DNA of 64,000 nt from Candidatus Adamsella avium (GTDB lineage: Bacteria; Cyanobacteriota; Vampirovibrionia; Gastranaerophilales; CAJFVJ01). The stretch covers positions 1 to 64,000 of the forward strand of contig CAJFVJ010000003.1 in NCBI GenBank assembly GCA_904420445.1. Direction: 5' to 3'. The notes under the pieces are model-generated. The model worked only from the letters and a program-made list of their open reading frames with translations, did not search any database and was not told the DNA's origin. Shown here piece by piece: positions 45,587 through 53,659 of this stretch; the stretch's first letter is position 1; each line of letters starts with the position of its first letter. Made by a program: the position numbers and the translations under genes.

Positions 45587-46146
45587 TATACCGTAAGAAC
45601 CTCTTTTTCTTTTTCTGCGATAGCTGCATCTATTTGTTTGATGTATTTATCAGTAAGTTTTTGGATATCATCCTGAACACCTTTTACTGTATCTTCAGGC
45701 ATGTTTTCTTCTTTTTCGATTTTTTTGAGGTCATCGGTCATATCTCTTCTGACGTTTCTGATAGCGACCTTTGCTTCTTCTCCAAGTTTTTTGACTGTTT
45801 TGACCAGTTCTTTTCTTCTTTCTTCTGTCGGCTGAGGAAATTTAAGTCTTATTACCATACCGTCGTTGTTTGGAGTCAAGCCGATATCAGCTTTAGTGAT
45901 AGCTTTTTCTATTTCAGAGAGAATACCTTTGTCATAAGGTTGTATAACAAGAGTTTGACCGTCCTGGACTGAAACGTTTGAAATTTGTCTGAGAGGTGTA
46001 GGAACTCCGTAGTATTCAACATGTACTTTGTCTAATATAAGCGGGTTTGCTCTGCCTGTTCTGACATTTGCAAATTCTTTTTTGCAGGCTGCTATTGCCT
46101 TTTGCATTTTGTCTTCACCGTTTTTCATAAGTTCGGCCGTACTCAT
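45586..46146 (-). CDS. frr: Ribosome recycling factor
   Basis: 186 aa, canonical length. FANVRTGRANPLILDKVHV..YYGVPTPL and RKELVKTVKKLGEEAKVAIRNVRR are the conserved tRNA-mimicking features. It splits post-termination ribosomes with EF-G. The ATG overlaps the pyrH stop by 1 nt. Confidence 0.97.
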   Translation of the reverse strand: MSTAELMKNGEDKMQKAIAACKKEFANVRTGRANPLILDKVHVEYYGVPTPLRQISNVSVQDGQTLVIQPYDKGILSEIEKAITKADIGLTPNNDGMVIRLKFPQPTEERRKELVKTVKKLGEEAKVAIRNVRRDMTDDLKKIEKEENMPEDTVKGVQDDIQKLTDKYIKQIDAAIAEKEKEVLTV

Positions 46147-46886
46147 TATTTATGTCCTCCTACTGTTGTTCCTATTTTTTCGCCTTTAAGAATTTTTTCA
46201 ATTGCCCCTGTTGCTTCAAAGTCAAATACAATTATAGGTATATCACTGTTTTTGCAAAGTGCAACCGCTGCAGTGTCCATGATTTTGAGGTCTTCATGGA
46301 TTACTTCATCAAAAGATATTTCGTCATATTTTTTTGCATCAGGGAATTTTCTCGGATCTTTGTTGTAGATGCCGTCAACTTTATTTTTTGCCATAAGCAT
46401 TGCTTGAGCGTCTATTTCTGCTGCTCTTAGTGCTGCTGCTGTGTCTGTCGTGAAAAAAGGATTTCCTGTTCCAGCTGCGAAGATGACAACTCTGCCTTTT
46501 TCAAGGTGTCTGATGGCTCTGAATCTGACATATGGCTCAGCTATTTTATTCATGGTGATTGCTGTCAGCACTCGGCATTCGACGCCGTTTTTTCTCAAAA
46601 CGCCCTGGAGAACCGACGCATTCATAACAGTAGCAAGCATCCCGACATAATCGCCTGAAGCTTGATCCATTCCGAGTTTTGCACTATTTTGTACGCCTCT
46701 GAAAATATTTCCGCCGCCTACGACAATAGCAAGTTCAACGCCGAGGCTGACTACGTTTTTGATTTCTTTTGCTATATTGTTAATCATCTCCGGGTCAATC
46801 CCGAACCCCTGATTTCCCATAAGAGCCTCTCCGCTAAGTTTCAGCAGGACTCTTTTGTATTTTAGACCTCTCTCTTTGTCTGACAT
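46146..46886 (-). CDS. pyrH: Uridylate kinase
   Basis: 246 aa from ATG at 46886 with AAAGGA 6 nt upstream; an in-frame TTG at 46892 is less likely. [33 protein letters not shown] and [17 protein letters not shown] are characteristic. It phosphorylates UMP. First gene of pyrH-frr-cdsA-rnc-rpe, a common arrangement around frr. Confidence 0.97.
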   Translation of the reverse strand: MSDKERGLKYKRVLLKLSGEALMGNQGFGIDPEMINNIAKEIKNVVSLGVELAIVVGGGNIFRGVQNSAKLGMDQASGDYVGMLATVMNASVLQGVLRKNGVECRVLTAITMNKIAEPYVRFRAIRHLEKGRVVIFAAGTGNPFFTTDTAAALRAAEIDAQAMLMAKNKVDGIYNKDPRKFPDAKKYDEISFDEVIHEDLKIMDTAAVALCKNSDIPIIVFDFEATGAIEKILKGEKIGTTVGGHK

Positions 46887-46960
46887 AATCAATCCTTTAA
46901 AAAATTATTTTATATCTATTTTACTAGAAAAATACTTTTGATGTGGAAATATGTAGAAAG

Positions 46961-47977
46961 TTAAAGCTGTTTATTTTCGTACATTTTTTTTATTTCTGTC
47001 ATAATTTTGTCTGTTTCTGCTGAAAAATCTTCTTTTGACATAATATGCTGGCTGATGAGCTTTGAAAATTCTGCTTTTTTGAAATCACCAAGACCGTTGT
47101 CTTTGAAGATGTCGTTTAGAACTTCTGTCTTTCTGTGGCTTTCCTTTTTGATATCCTCAAGCTTAAGCTGGGTGATATTCATTTTATATCTGTCGTTTAT
47201 GGTGTTGAGAATTAATGAATCAGATAATAAATCTTCAAATTCTCCGCTTTTTATGCGATAAATTTTATCTTCTTTTCTCAGGATGGGTTTTATTAGCTCT
47301 TCATTCTCTTCTGCATCAGAGTCAAACAGAACAAGAATTGGGATATTCAGTCTGTCCTTATTTTCGTTGTATGCCTTGACTGCCTGATTTTTGCCTCCTG
47401 CTCCATAGATTTGTATTCCTGCTTCATCAAAGTCAATTCCCCAGAGTTTTCCTATTTCAGAAAGAAGCAGTTCTTCGGTTACTCCTTCTGCAATTATCAG
47501 TAGATTTGCTCTATATAGTGTTTTATTCGTTTTTTGAAACTGGAATATATTTCTGTTTCTGATGATTTCATATAATTTATCATAAGAAAATAATCCGTTG
47601 AAATCCTCTTTTTGCAGTTTGTAGTCATAGAAAACAGGATTTCTGGCTATTTTTTCGAAGCTGAATTCTTCAGGTAATTTGGTAAAAAACAAATCTTGCA
47701 ATACACATCTTGTGTTGAAAGTATGAATATCCAGAATAATAATATCTCTATGGATATTATTATTCTCCGTTTGTCCTTCTGATATTGAATTGTTCCATAT
47801 TGTTGAGGCAAGTTTTTCGGCATCATAGAAGGATAAATTTTGAAGAAATTTTTTTGATATTTTCGGGAAAATCAGATGCTTCAAAATTATGTCATAATAC
47901 ACACGGAACAATCTTTCAGGCGGGTATTTGAAACGGGTCAGCCTCTCGAAGTTTATTTTTTTTTCTTCTTCTGACAA
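46961..47977 (-). CDS. Stand-alone OLD-type TOPRIM protein, uncertain start
   Basis: 338 aa from a TTG at 47977 that has no ribosome site. The frame is open and coding-like for 35 more codons up to a TAA at 48083-48085, where GAGG (48067-48070) precedes two ATC codons but no ATG, GTG or TTG. The domain at about 155-230 is TOPRIM: LLIIAEGVTEELLL (Glu), GIQIYGAGGKNQAV and ILVLFDSDAE (DxD). It resembles the C-terminal nuclease half of OLD-family proteins; the ATPase half is missing. It may be a truncated gene or use a rare start. Confidence 0.6.
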   Translation of the reverse strand: MSEEEKKINFERLTRFKYPPERLFRVYYDIILKHLIFPKISKKFLQNLSFYDAEKLASTIWNNSISEGQTENNNIHRDIIILDIHTFNTRCVLQDLFFTKLPEEFSFEKIARNPVFYDYKLQKEDFNGLFSYDKLYEIIRNRNIFQFQKTNKTLYRANLLIIAEGVTEELLLSEIGKLWGIDFDEAGIQIYGAGGKNQAVKAYNENKDRLNIPILVLFDSDAEENEELIKPILRKEDKIYRIKSGEFEDLLSDSLILNTINDRYKMNITQLKLEDIKKESHRKTEVLNDIFKDNGLGDFKKAEFSKLISQHIMSKEDFSAETDKIMTEIKKMYENKQL

Positions 47978-48204
47978 TGTTTTGAACTCAATGTTTTCTG
48001 CATTCAGTTCAAAAATTGAATTTTCTTTTTTTACTCTTAGAACTTGTGAGCTGTTGATGATACTATCCTCAATAACGAAAACTTAGTATAATTATATAAC
48101 TATCAAGCTTATTTTTAATATTACTTAATTAATTTTAAAGAAAAATATCAATAAAATCTATCCTTTTGTTTTTATTTTAAATAAGAAGGTATAAGCGTAA
48201 GATT

Positions 48205-49605
48205 ATGGTTAATTCTTTAGGTAATCAATATTTTAGTTATAATAACAAAATTGAACCTGCTTCTGTTCAAGAAAAAACAACAGAATCTAAAGGTGTATCT
48301 TCTTATGATTCAAGGCAAAATTTGGAACAGCTGAGTTTCGGAGCCTTCTGGAAATCAAGACTGTTCAACAACAATGTGTCATCTCCTGATGACAAACAGA
48401 TGTATTCGGAAATAGAAAAATCTCTCGATAGAGAAACAAAAGCAAATTTTGATAAACTTACGGATACCGGTATAATCCTTCAAAGAAACTCGAATGACGG
48501 TTCTTCAGTGCTGGAAAATTTGTATAAGATTTTGAAAAATCCGCGCCATGACGGGCTTGAAACATCAAAAATTCTTTCTCAGACAATAAATACTCTTGCA
48601 AATCCTCATATAATTACTCAGTCATTTGGAGATATTCCGCCTGAGAAAATGCGTGATGTCATACTTGCTCGAGGAGTTAACGGCAAAAATCAGCCTCCTG
48701 AGAACACATTTAGTCTTGAAGATACCAATGTGACAGCCAGCAGCTGTTGTGTTGCTGCAAGTGTTGAATTTAGCCTTGCACACAAAAAACCTGCCGAGTT
48801 TGCAAGAATGGTAGAGGGGCTGACTTCACAAAATCCTGAGATTAAAACAAAAGTACAGCTTGATAAAATCACTGATAAACCTGCAGATTCGTTATCCATT
48901 TTGGATGATTTTAAGACTGATTATAAATTGCTTGACTGGAATACTGCAGAGGTAACTATCAAACCTGATAAGAATGCAATTATTCGAGCACAAATACAAA
49001 ATGATTTTAAAGACCCTAATGAACGTTCATCAGTAGATGTTATGATGCAGTCTGCGCTGATGAATCTCGGGAGTGAAGATGCCTACAACTCTCTTGTTGA
49101 TAAGCGCTTTGGTCCTCTAAGTACAAATAACGAAGGTCTGACTGAATTTGAAAAAACTTTTGTTGAAACAATAGTCAATAATGAATCGAAAATATCCCTG
49201 ACTTATCAAATAGTTGATGATAATCAAAGAATAGTAGGCTATAACTATGATTTTAATGCTGTTCAAAAACAGCTTATTGATTCTCTCAACGGCGGTTCTG
49301 ATGTAATTATCGGTATAACTGAGGCTGATGAAAGTAATAGAATAATCGGCGGGCATGAAATCACTGTTATAGGCTATCAACAGGATGCTGACGGCAAAGT
49401 TGTATTTACAGTGAATGATACTGATGATGATACAAATATGCCGATTACTGTTTCAGCATCGGAACTTATTCCGAAAATTCACCATGCCGGTATTCCGACA
49501 AAATTGGTTAATTTACCTCCTCAGGAGGAAATAGGATATCAAATTCTGCAGGAATATAACAATATGAAGACTCAACCTGAAGAGCAGGCAGGTATTCCGA
49601 TATAA
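48205..49605 (+). CDS. Papain-like cysteine protease candidate with N-terminal SFG motif
   Basis: 466 aa. Residues 1-55 are a disordered leader ending in LSFGAFWKSRLF (Phe45-Gly46). From residue 176 TASSCCVAASVEFSLA looks like the nucleophile helix of a papain-like fold (Cys181 or Cys182). GGHEITVIGY (His384) and VFTVNDTDDD (Asn/Asp about 403-407) follow in papain order Cys-His-Asn/Asp. No signal peptide. No family is certain; C39/C58-like folds are the nearest analogy. AAGAAGG lies upstream of the ATG. Confidence 0.6.
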   Translation: MVNSLGNQYFSYNNKIEPASVQEKTTESKGVSSYDSRQNLEQLSFGAFWKSRLFNNNVSSPDDKQMYSEIEKSLDRETKANFDKLTDTGIILQRNSNDGSSVLENLYKILKNPRHDGLETSKILSQTINTLANPHIITQSFGDIPPEKMRDVILARGVNGKNQPPENTFSLEDTNVTASSCCVAASVEFSLAHKKPAEFARMVEGLTSQNPEIKTKVQLDKITDKPADSLSILDDFKTDYKLLDWNTAEVTIKPDKNAIIRAQIQNDFKDPNERSSVDVMMQSALMNLGSEDAYNSLVDKRFGPLSTNNEGLTEFEKTFVETIVNNESKISLTYQIVDDNQRIVGYNYDFNAVQKQLIDSLNGGSDVIIGITEADESNRIIGGHEITVIGYQQDADGKVVFTVNDTDDDTNMPITVSASELIPKIHHAGIPTKLVNLPPQEEIGYQILQEYNNMKTQPEEQAGIPI

Positions 49606-49614
49606 AATATAAAA

Positions 49615-49653
49615 TAAAAAACGTTTTTCAAATTAAAGAAAAACGTTTTTTTA
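49615..49653 (+). terminator. Terminator of the protease-like gene
   Basis: Perfect inverted repeat around acgtttttc / gaaaaacgt extended by A's and T's, ending in a T7 tract. Confidence 0.85.
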
Positions 49654-49847
49654 TTAACATTACTTATTGTTTCATCTTTGCGAATTATAACGTTATTCTT
49701 TATAATTATTCAGAAAGGAGCAAAACATCTTCAAAATGAATTGTGTATAAATGTAAACAAAAGTAGGGAAAATTATCAATCTTTTTTATTTTTATACTTA
49801 ATTTTAATACATTAAATAAAAACTAAAGAAAAGGGAAAGGGACTACG

Positions 49848-52346
49848 ATGCAAATTAACGGTATCAACTCAACTCAGTCTGCTACAAATTTCAAGGGAAT
49901 TTTTAATAGAAGAAAAACAAAAGAAAGTCCTGCTTATAATACAAATCCGCAGGATTCAAATGACTCTTTTGTTCGTCAATCGGAAGATGGCAGCCGCAAA
50001 AAATCCAAATTCGCTTCTATAAGAGCGAGAGCTACGGCGGTTGTTATGGCTGCTTTGATGGCTATATCTCCTGTGCAAGTAAAAGCTGCTGATAATAAAC
50101 CTGAAGAAGGTACAACTCAGGCAACAGCAACTGCTGAGGCTACTGATCCTACAACATCTGAATTTTTATCAAAAATTTCAGATGAGCAATGGGCTGAATT
50201 TACTTCTGAAGAATTGCTTGATATGGCTGACGCAATCAACGGCGGCAGTCAGGATATTGATCTTGACAAAATAGGTGATGGCTCAAATGTTCAGATAAAC
50301 AGCGGTGATATAGATGCTGAATTCGGTGATGATGCAACTCTCGCCTGGATAAACGGCTCTGAAAATATAGCTATTGATGACAGCGATGTATATGATATCT
50401 ATGGAGCTGGTTCTTCATCAGATTGCGAAGATGCTGATGGTGAAGACAAAAATATCCAGATAAACGAAGGCGACATCAGCGGTAAATTCGGTGATGATGC
50501 AACTCTTGCCTGGATAAACGGTTCAAAAAATGTTGCTATTGATAACAGCAGAGTTAATGGTGAAGGTAGAAGACAAGAACTCCCGCCTGTCAAAGATGAA
50601 CAGGATGCGGCTATTCCTCCTCAAGGACCGACATCTCCTGTGAAAGGTGATGATGACGATGATGGCGACGGTAAAAAACCAACACCTACAGGCGGTGGCG
50701 ATGGCGGACCGGATCCAAAACCATCGACAAACCCATCAACTCCAACAAATCCATCAAAACCGACAGATCCGACAAATCCATCAAAACCGACGAATCCAAC
50801 AGATCCAACAGATCCAACTGATCCAACTGATCCGACAGATCCAACAGACCCGACTGATCCGACAGATCCAACAACAAATCCGACTACAGATCCAACAACA
50901 AATCCAACTACAGATCCAACAACAAATCCAACTACAGATCCAACAACAGATCCGACAGATCCAAATGAATATAATGATTATTGGGTAACACAGGCTCAAA
51001 TCAGCAGTAATGCTTGGGCTGCGCTTATTGACCCTGAGAATATAGCTGACTATACAAGCGAATATCTTGATACTCCGCTTTCAGGTAAAGCCGACGCACT
51101 TGCTGCATATTTAGCGATTGTTGGCGCTTCCGGTCAATCCGGCGCTCCTGATAACGAAACTGATGCAAAAACGTTTACTGAAACAAATGCAAATACATTC
51201 CAGCGTCTTTATGAAGCAAGCTATGAAGCAGATACTCTAATGGGACTCTTTGGAACAGATATAGATGTTGAAGCAACAGGTGAAGCAATAAGACAATATC
51301 TTGATGAAATAGCACCAAATAAAGGTGACTACAAACATGATGGTGACTATAGAGATGACTATAAGTATCAAACTAATAATCAAACGGGCGGATTGTATGT
51401 TCCTAACGAAGATTATGAAGAAGGCAGCGGAGATATTCAACAACATGAACCTCTGAAACCAAAAACAGAAGAACAAATATTAAAAGAACAAGAAGGAACG
51501 CAAGGCGAAACAGGTGAAACTGAAGGAACTCAGGGTGAAACAGGCGAAACTGAAGGAACTCAGGGTGAAACAGGTGAAACCGAAGGAACTCAGGGTGAAA
51601 CAGGCGAAACTGAAGGAACTCAGGGCGAAACAGGTGAAACCGAAGGAACGCAAGGCGAAACAGGAGAAACTGAAGGAACTCAGGGCGAAACAGGTGAAAC
51701 CGAAGGAACGCAAGGCGAAACAGGTGAAACTGAAGGAACGCAAGGCGAAACAGCTGAAACTGAAGGAACTCAGGGCGAAACAGGTGAAACTGAAGGAACT
51801 CAGGGCGAAACAGGTGAAACTGAAGGAACCCAGGGCGAAACAGGTGAAACTGAAGGAACTCAGGGTGAAACAGGTGAAACCGAAGGAACCCAGGGGGAAC
51901 AAGCTCAAACTGACGCCGAAGCAGAAGCTCAAAAAATAATTGAAGAAGCTCAACAAGAGGAAGCATACTGGGAAGAGCAGAAAGCTAAAGCAGACGCAGA
52001 AGCGCAGGCTGAAAAAGAAAGAGCGGAAGCAGAAGCTGCAGAAGCAGCAAGAATACAGCAAGAAGCAGCCGAGCAGGAAGCAGAATGGGCTAAAAAGCAG
52101 CAGGAAGCCGCTGCCGCTGCAGAAGCTGAAGCAAAAAGGGCGGAAGCAGAAGCTGCAGAAGCAGCAAGAATACAGCAAGAAGCAGCTCAACAGGAAGCAG
52201 AATGGGCTCAAAAACAGCAGGAAGCCGCTGCTGCATCAGAAGCTGAAGCAGCTAGAGCCGAAGCAGATGCCGCAGCAGCCGCCGAAGCACTGCAGCAAGC
52301 TCAGCAAGGTCAAACAGAAGGTAATGCTGAAGGCGCTCAACAGTAA
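49848..52346 (+). CDS. Repeat-rich surface-type protein with N-terminal NFKG motif
   Basis: 832 aa; GGGAAAGGGAC precedes the ATG. Residues 12-22 read ATNFKGIFNRR. Only at about 50-78 comes a signal-like stretch (RARATAVVMAALMAISPVQVKAAD, possible AxA cleavage). Then a helical block (FLSKISDEQWAEFTSEELL), two copies of a unit with FGDDATLAWINGS (about 160 and 216), a Pro/Thr/Asn linker of PTDPTDPT type, a second globular part (YWVTQAQISS...DYKHDGDYRDDYKY), 14 copies of a 10-residue EGTQGETGET repeat, and a C-terminal Ala/Glu/Gln-rich coiled coil. The 390-aa neighbour downstream is a paralog of its non-repeat parts. Likely an envelope or exported protein; function unknown. Confidence 0.75.
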   Translation: MQINGINSTQSATNFKGIFNRRKTKESPAYNTNPQDSNDSFVRQSEDGSRKKSKFASIRARATAVVMAALMAISPVQVKAADNKPEEGTTQATATAEATDPTTSEFLSKISDEQWAEFTSEELLDMADAINGGSQDIDLDKIGDGSNVQINSGDIDAEFGDDATLAWINGSENIAIDDSDVYDIYGAGSSSDCEDADGEDKNIQINEGDISGKFGDDATLAWINGSKNVAIDNSRVNGEGRRQELPPVKDEQDAAIPPQGPTSPVKGDDDDDGDGKKPTPTGGGDGGPDPKPSTNPSTPTNPSKPTDPTNPSKPTNPTDPTDPTDPTDPTDPTDPTDPTDPTTNPTTDPTTNPTTDPTTNPTTDPTTDPTDPNEYNDYWVTQAQISSNAWAALIDPENIADYTSEYLDTPLSGKADALAAYLAIVGASGQSGAPDNETDAKTFTETNANTFQRLYEASYEADTLMGLFGTDIDVEATGEAIRQYLDEIAPNKGDYKHDGDYRDDYKYQTNNQTGGLYVPNEDYEEGSGDIQQHEPLKPKTEEQILKEQEGTQGETGETEGTQGETGETEGTQGETGETEGTQGETGETEGTQGETGETEGTQGETGETEGTQGETGETEGTQGETGETEGTQGETAETEGTQGETGETEGTQGETGETEGTQGETGETEGTQGETGETEGTQGEQAQTDAEAEAQKIIEEAQQEEAYWEEQKAKADAEAQAEKERAEAEAAEAARIQQEAAEQEAEWAKKQQEAAAAAEAEAKRAEAEAAEAARIQQEAAQQEAEWAQKQQEAAAASEAEAARAEADAAAAAEALQQAQQGQTEGNAEGAQQ
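50730..50966 (+). repeat. Thr/Pro-coding short repeats
   Basis: Units of 9 nt (gaycca-acn, encoding DPT) and 24 nt (encoding DPTTNPTT) in tandem. They code for an extended, linker-like Pro/Thr stretch. Confidence 0.85.
51491..51910 (+). repeat. Minisatellite of 14 x 30 bp
   Basis: Fourteen in-frame copies of a 30-bp unit encoding EGTQGETGET. Only silent third-base changes and one Gly-to-Ala change (ninth copy, TAET) separate copies. The last copy diverges (EGTQGEQAQT). Confidence 0.95.
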
Positions 52347-52372
52347 TACAAAATACTTATTTTTAACAAACA

Positions 52373-52397
52373 AAAGCGGGATTTATATCCCGCTTTT
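52373..52397 (+). terminator. Terminator of the 832-aa gene
   Basis: An 8-bp perfect stem (agcgggat / atcccgct) with 4-nt loop and T-tract, 26 nt after the stop. Confidence 0.9.
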
Positions 52398-52486
52398 TGT
52401 AATAAATCTCAATAAATGCCTGAAAAAAAGCAATAATTTTTATTCAGGAGTTTATTATTTGTATATGGAAAATGGAAGGTAATGGT

Positions 52487-53659
52487 ATGCAAGTAAACTC
52501 AATAAATCAAAATTATTCATCTATGAATTTCTCAGGTATCTTTAGTAAAAGAAATACGGTAAAAACTGAAGATAACAATCAGAAACAAGATAATTCAACA
52601 ATTCCTGTTTATTCTTCAAAATCATCAGCAAAAACAAGAGCAGTAGCAATTGCTGTTGCGGCAATGATGGCATTGTCCTTGACTGCTTGTAACGGCGGTA
52701 ATGATAAAACTCCTGAAGAAGTTACCGAAGAAACAATTGAAGCCGTTCAGGAAATGGATGACTTGAGTTTATTATTCCTTTCAAAAATTACACCGGAGCA
52801 GATGGCTCAGTTTACTCCTGAACAGCTTATAGAGCTTGCTCAGGCTTTGAGAGTATATAACATAGACATTGGAGAAATCGGTGATAACTCAAATGTACAG
52901 ATAAATGCCCAGGTTATAGACGGAACATTCGGAGATGGTGTTGTTATCAGCTTTGTAAACGGTTCTGATGATGTGGCTATTGATGATAGTCAGGTCGGCG
53001 GCGAAAACTCCGATGTCGGAGGAACTGTCATGGAAGATGGTACAATCAAATATTATATGATTAAGAACGGTGATAAAGGCTATGTTCCGATGACAAAAGA
53101 AGAAGCAACAGCTTATCTCGGATATGAACCGACTGTCGAAGGAGACAATACCTCAGCAACGTCTTCTGCTGCAGAAGATGAAAGTGGCGCAGAACCTGCA
53201 GCAAACGAAACAGGAACAAAACCGACCCGTGCATCAGGAGCTCCTGATAGCGGAAATTATTGGAGAGATGAAGCTAAAACGGTAAGCGACACATGGAGCG
53301 AGATGACATCAAAAGATAGTATTGTTGAAGCTACTGCAGATTATGCTTCTTTGAGTAACAAGCCTTTTGAGTTTGCCGCATTCTTGAAAGGAGAAGGCAA
53401 AACAGCAAAAACAGGAGAACCGGAAACTGAACTTGACGCACAGGAACTTGTTTATGGTAATGCTGAAGCATTTCAAAATCTTTATGCAGCCCTCAATGAT
53501 GAAAATATTCTTGCTAAATACAATCTTTCAGGATGCGGAGAGGATATAAAATCTTACTTAGACGGATTTGATAAAGGTGACTTTAATCAAGACGGCGATT
53601 ATAGCGATGATTATAAATACCTTCCTGACGGAACTGAAAATCCTGACAAAAAGAACTAA
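52487..53659 (+). CDS. Paralog of the 832-aa protein; lipoprotein-like, N-terminal NFSG motif
   Basis: 390 aa from ATG at 52487 (GGAAGG 7 nt upstream). Residues 11-22 read SSMNFSGIFSKR, matching its neighbour. A signal-like stretch at about 46-66 (TRAVAIAVAAMMALSLTAC) ends in a lipobox LTAC, so it may be lipidated despite the long N-terminal extension. Shared blocks with the neighbour: FLSKITPEQMAQFTPEQL, SNVQINAQVIDGTFGDG, and a C-terminal part with DFNQDGDYSDDYKYLPD. It lacks the tandem repeats. Its stop overlaps the convergent GHL10 gene. Confidence 0.72.
   Translation: MQVNSINQNYSSMNFSGIFSKRNTVKTEDNNQKQDNSTIPVYSSKSSAKTRAVAIAVAAMMALSLTACNGGNDKTPEEVTEETIEAVQEMDDLSLLFLSKITPEQMAQFTPEQLIELAQALRVYNIDIGEIGDNSNVQINAQVIDGTFGDGVVISFVNGSDDVAIDDSQVGGENSDVGGTVMEDGTIKYYMIKNGDKGYVPMTKEEATAYLGYEPTVEGDNTSATSSAAEDESGAEPAANETGTKPTRASGAPDSGNYWRDEAKTVSDTWSEMTSKDSIVEATADYASLSNKPFEFAAFLKGEGKTAKTGEPETELDAQELVYGNAEAFQNLYAALNDENILAKYNLSGCGEDIKSYLDGFDKGDFNQDGDYSDDYKYLPDGTENPDKKN

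Noticed and set aside
51491-51910. Possible CRISPR array
   Set aside because: The 30-bp units are directly adjacent, without spacers, in frame inside a coding sequence.
51403-52211. Long open frames on the minus strand (and another plus frame) through the repeat region of the 832-aa gene
   Set aside because: They are mirror images of the repeats: Phe/Leu/Cys-rich or Lys/Gln-rich monotonous proteins with no ribosome sites. The EGTQGETGET frame is continuous with real domains.
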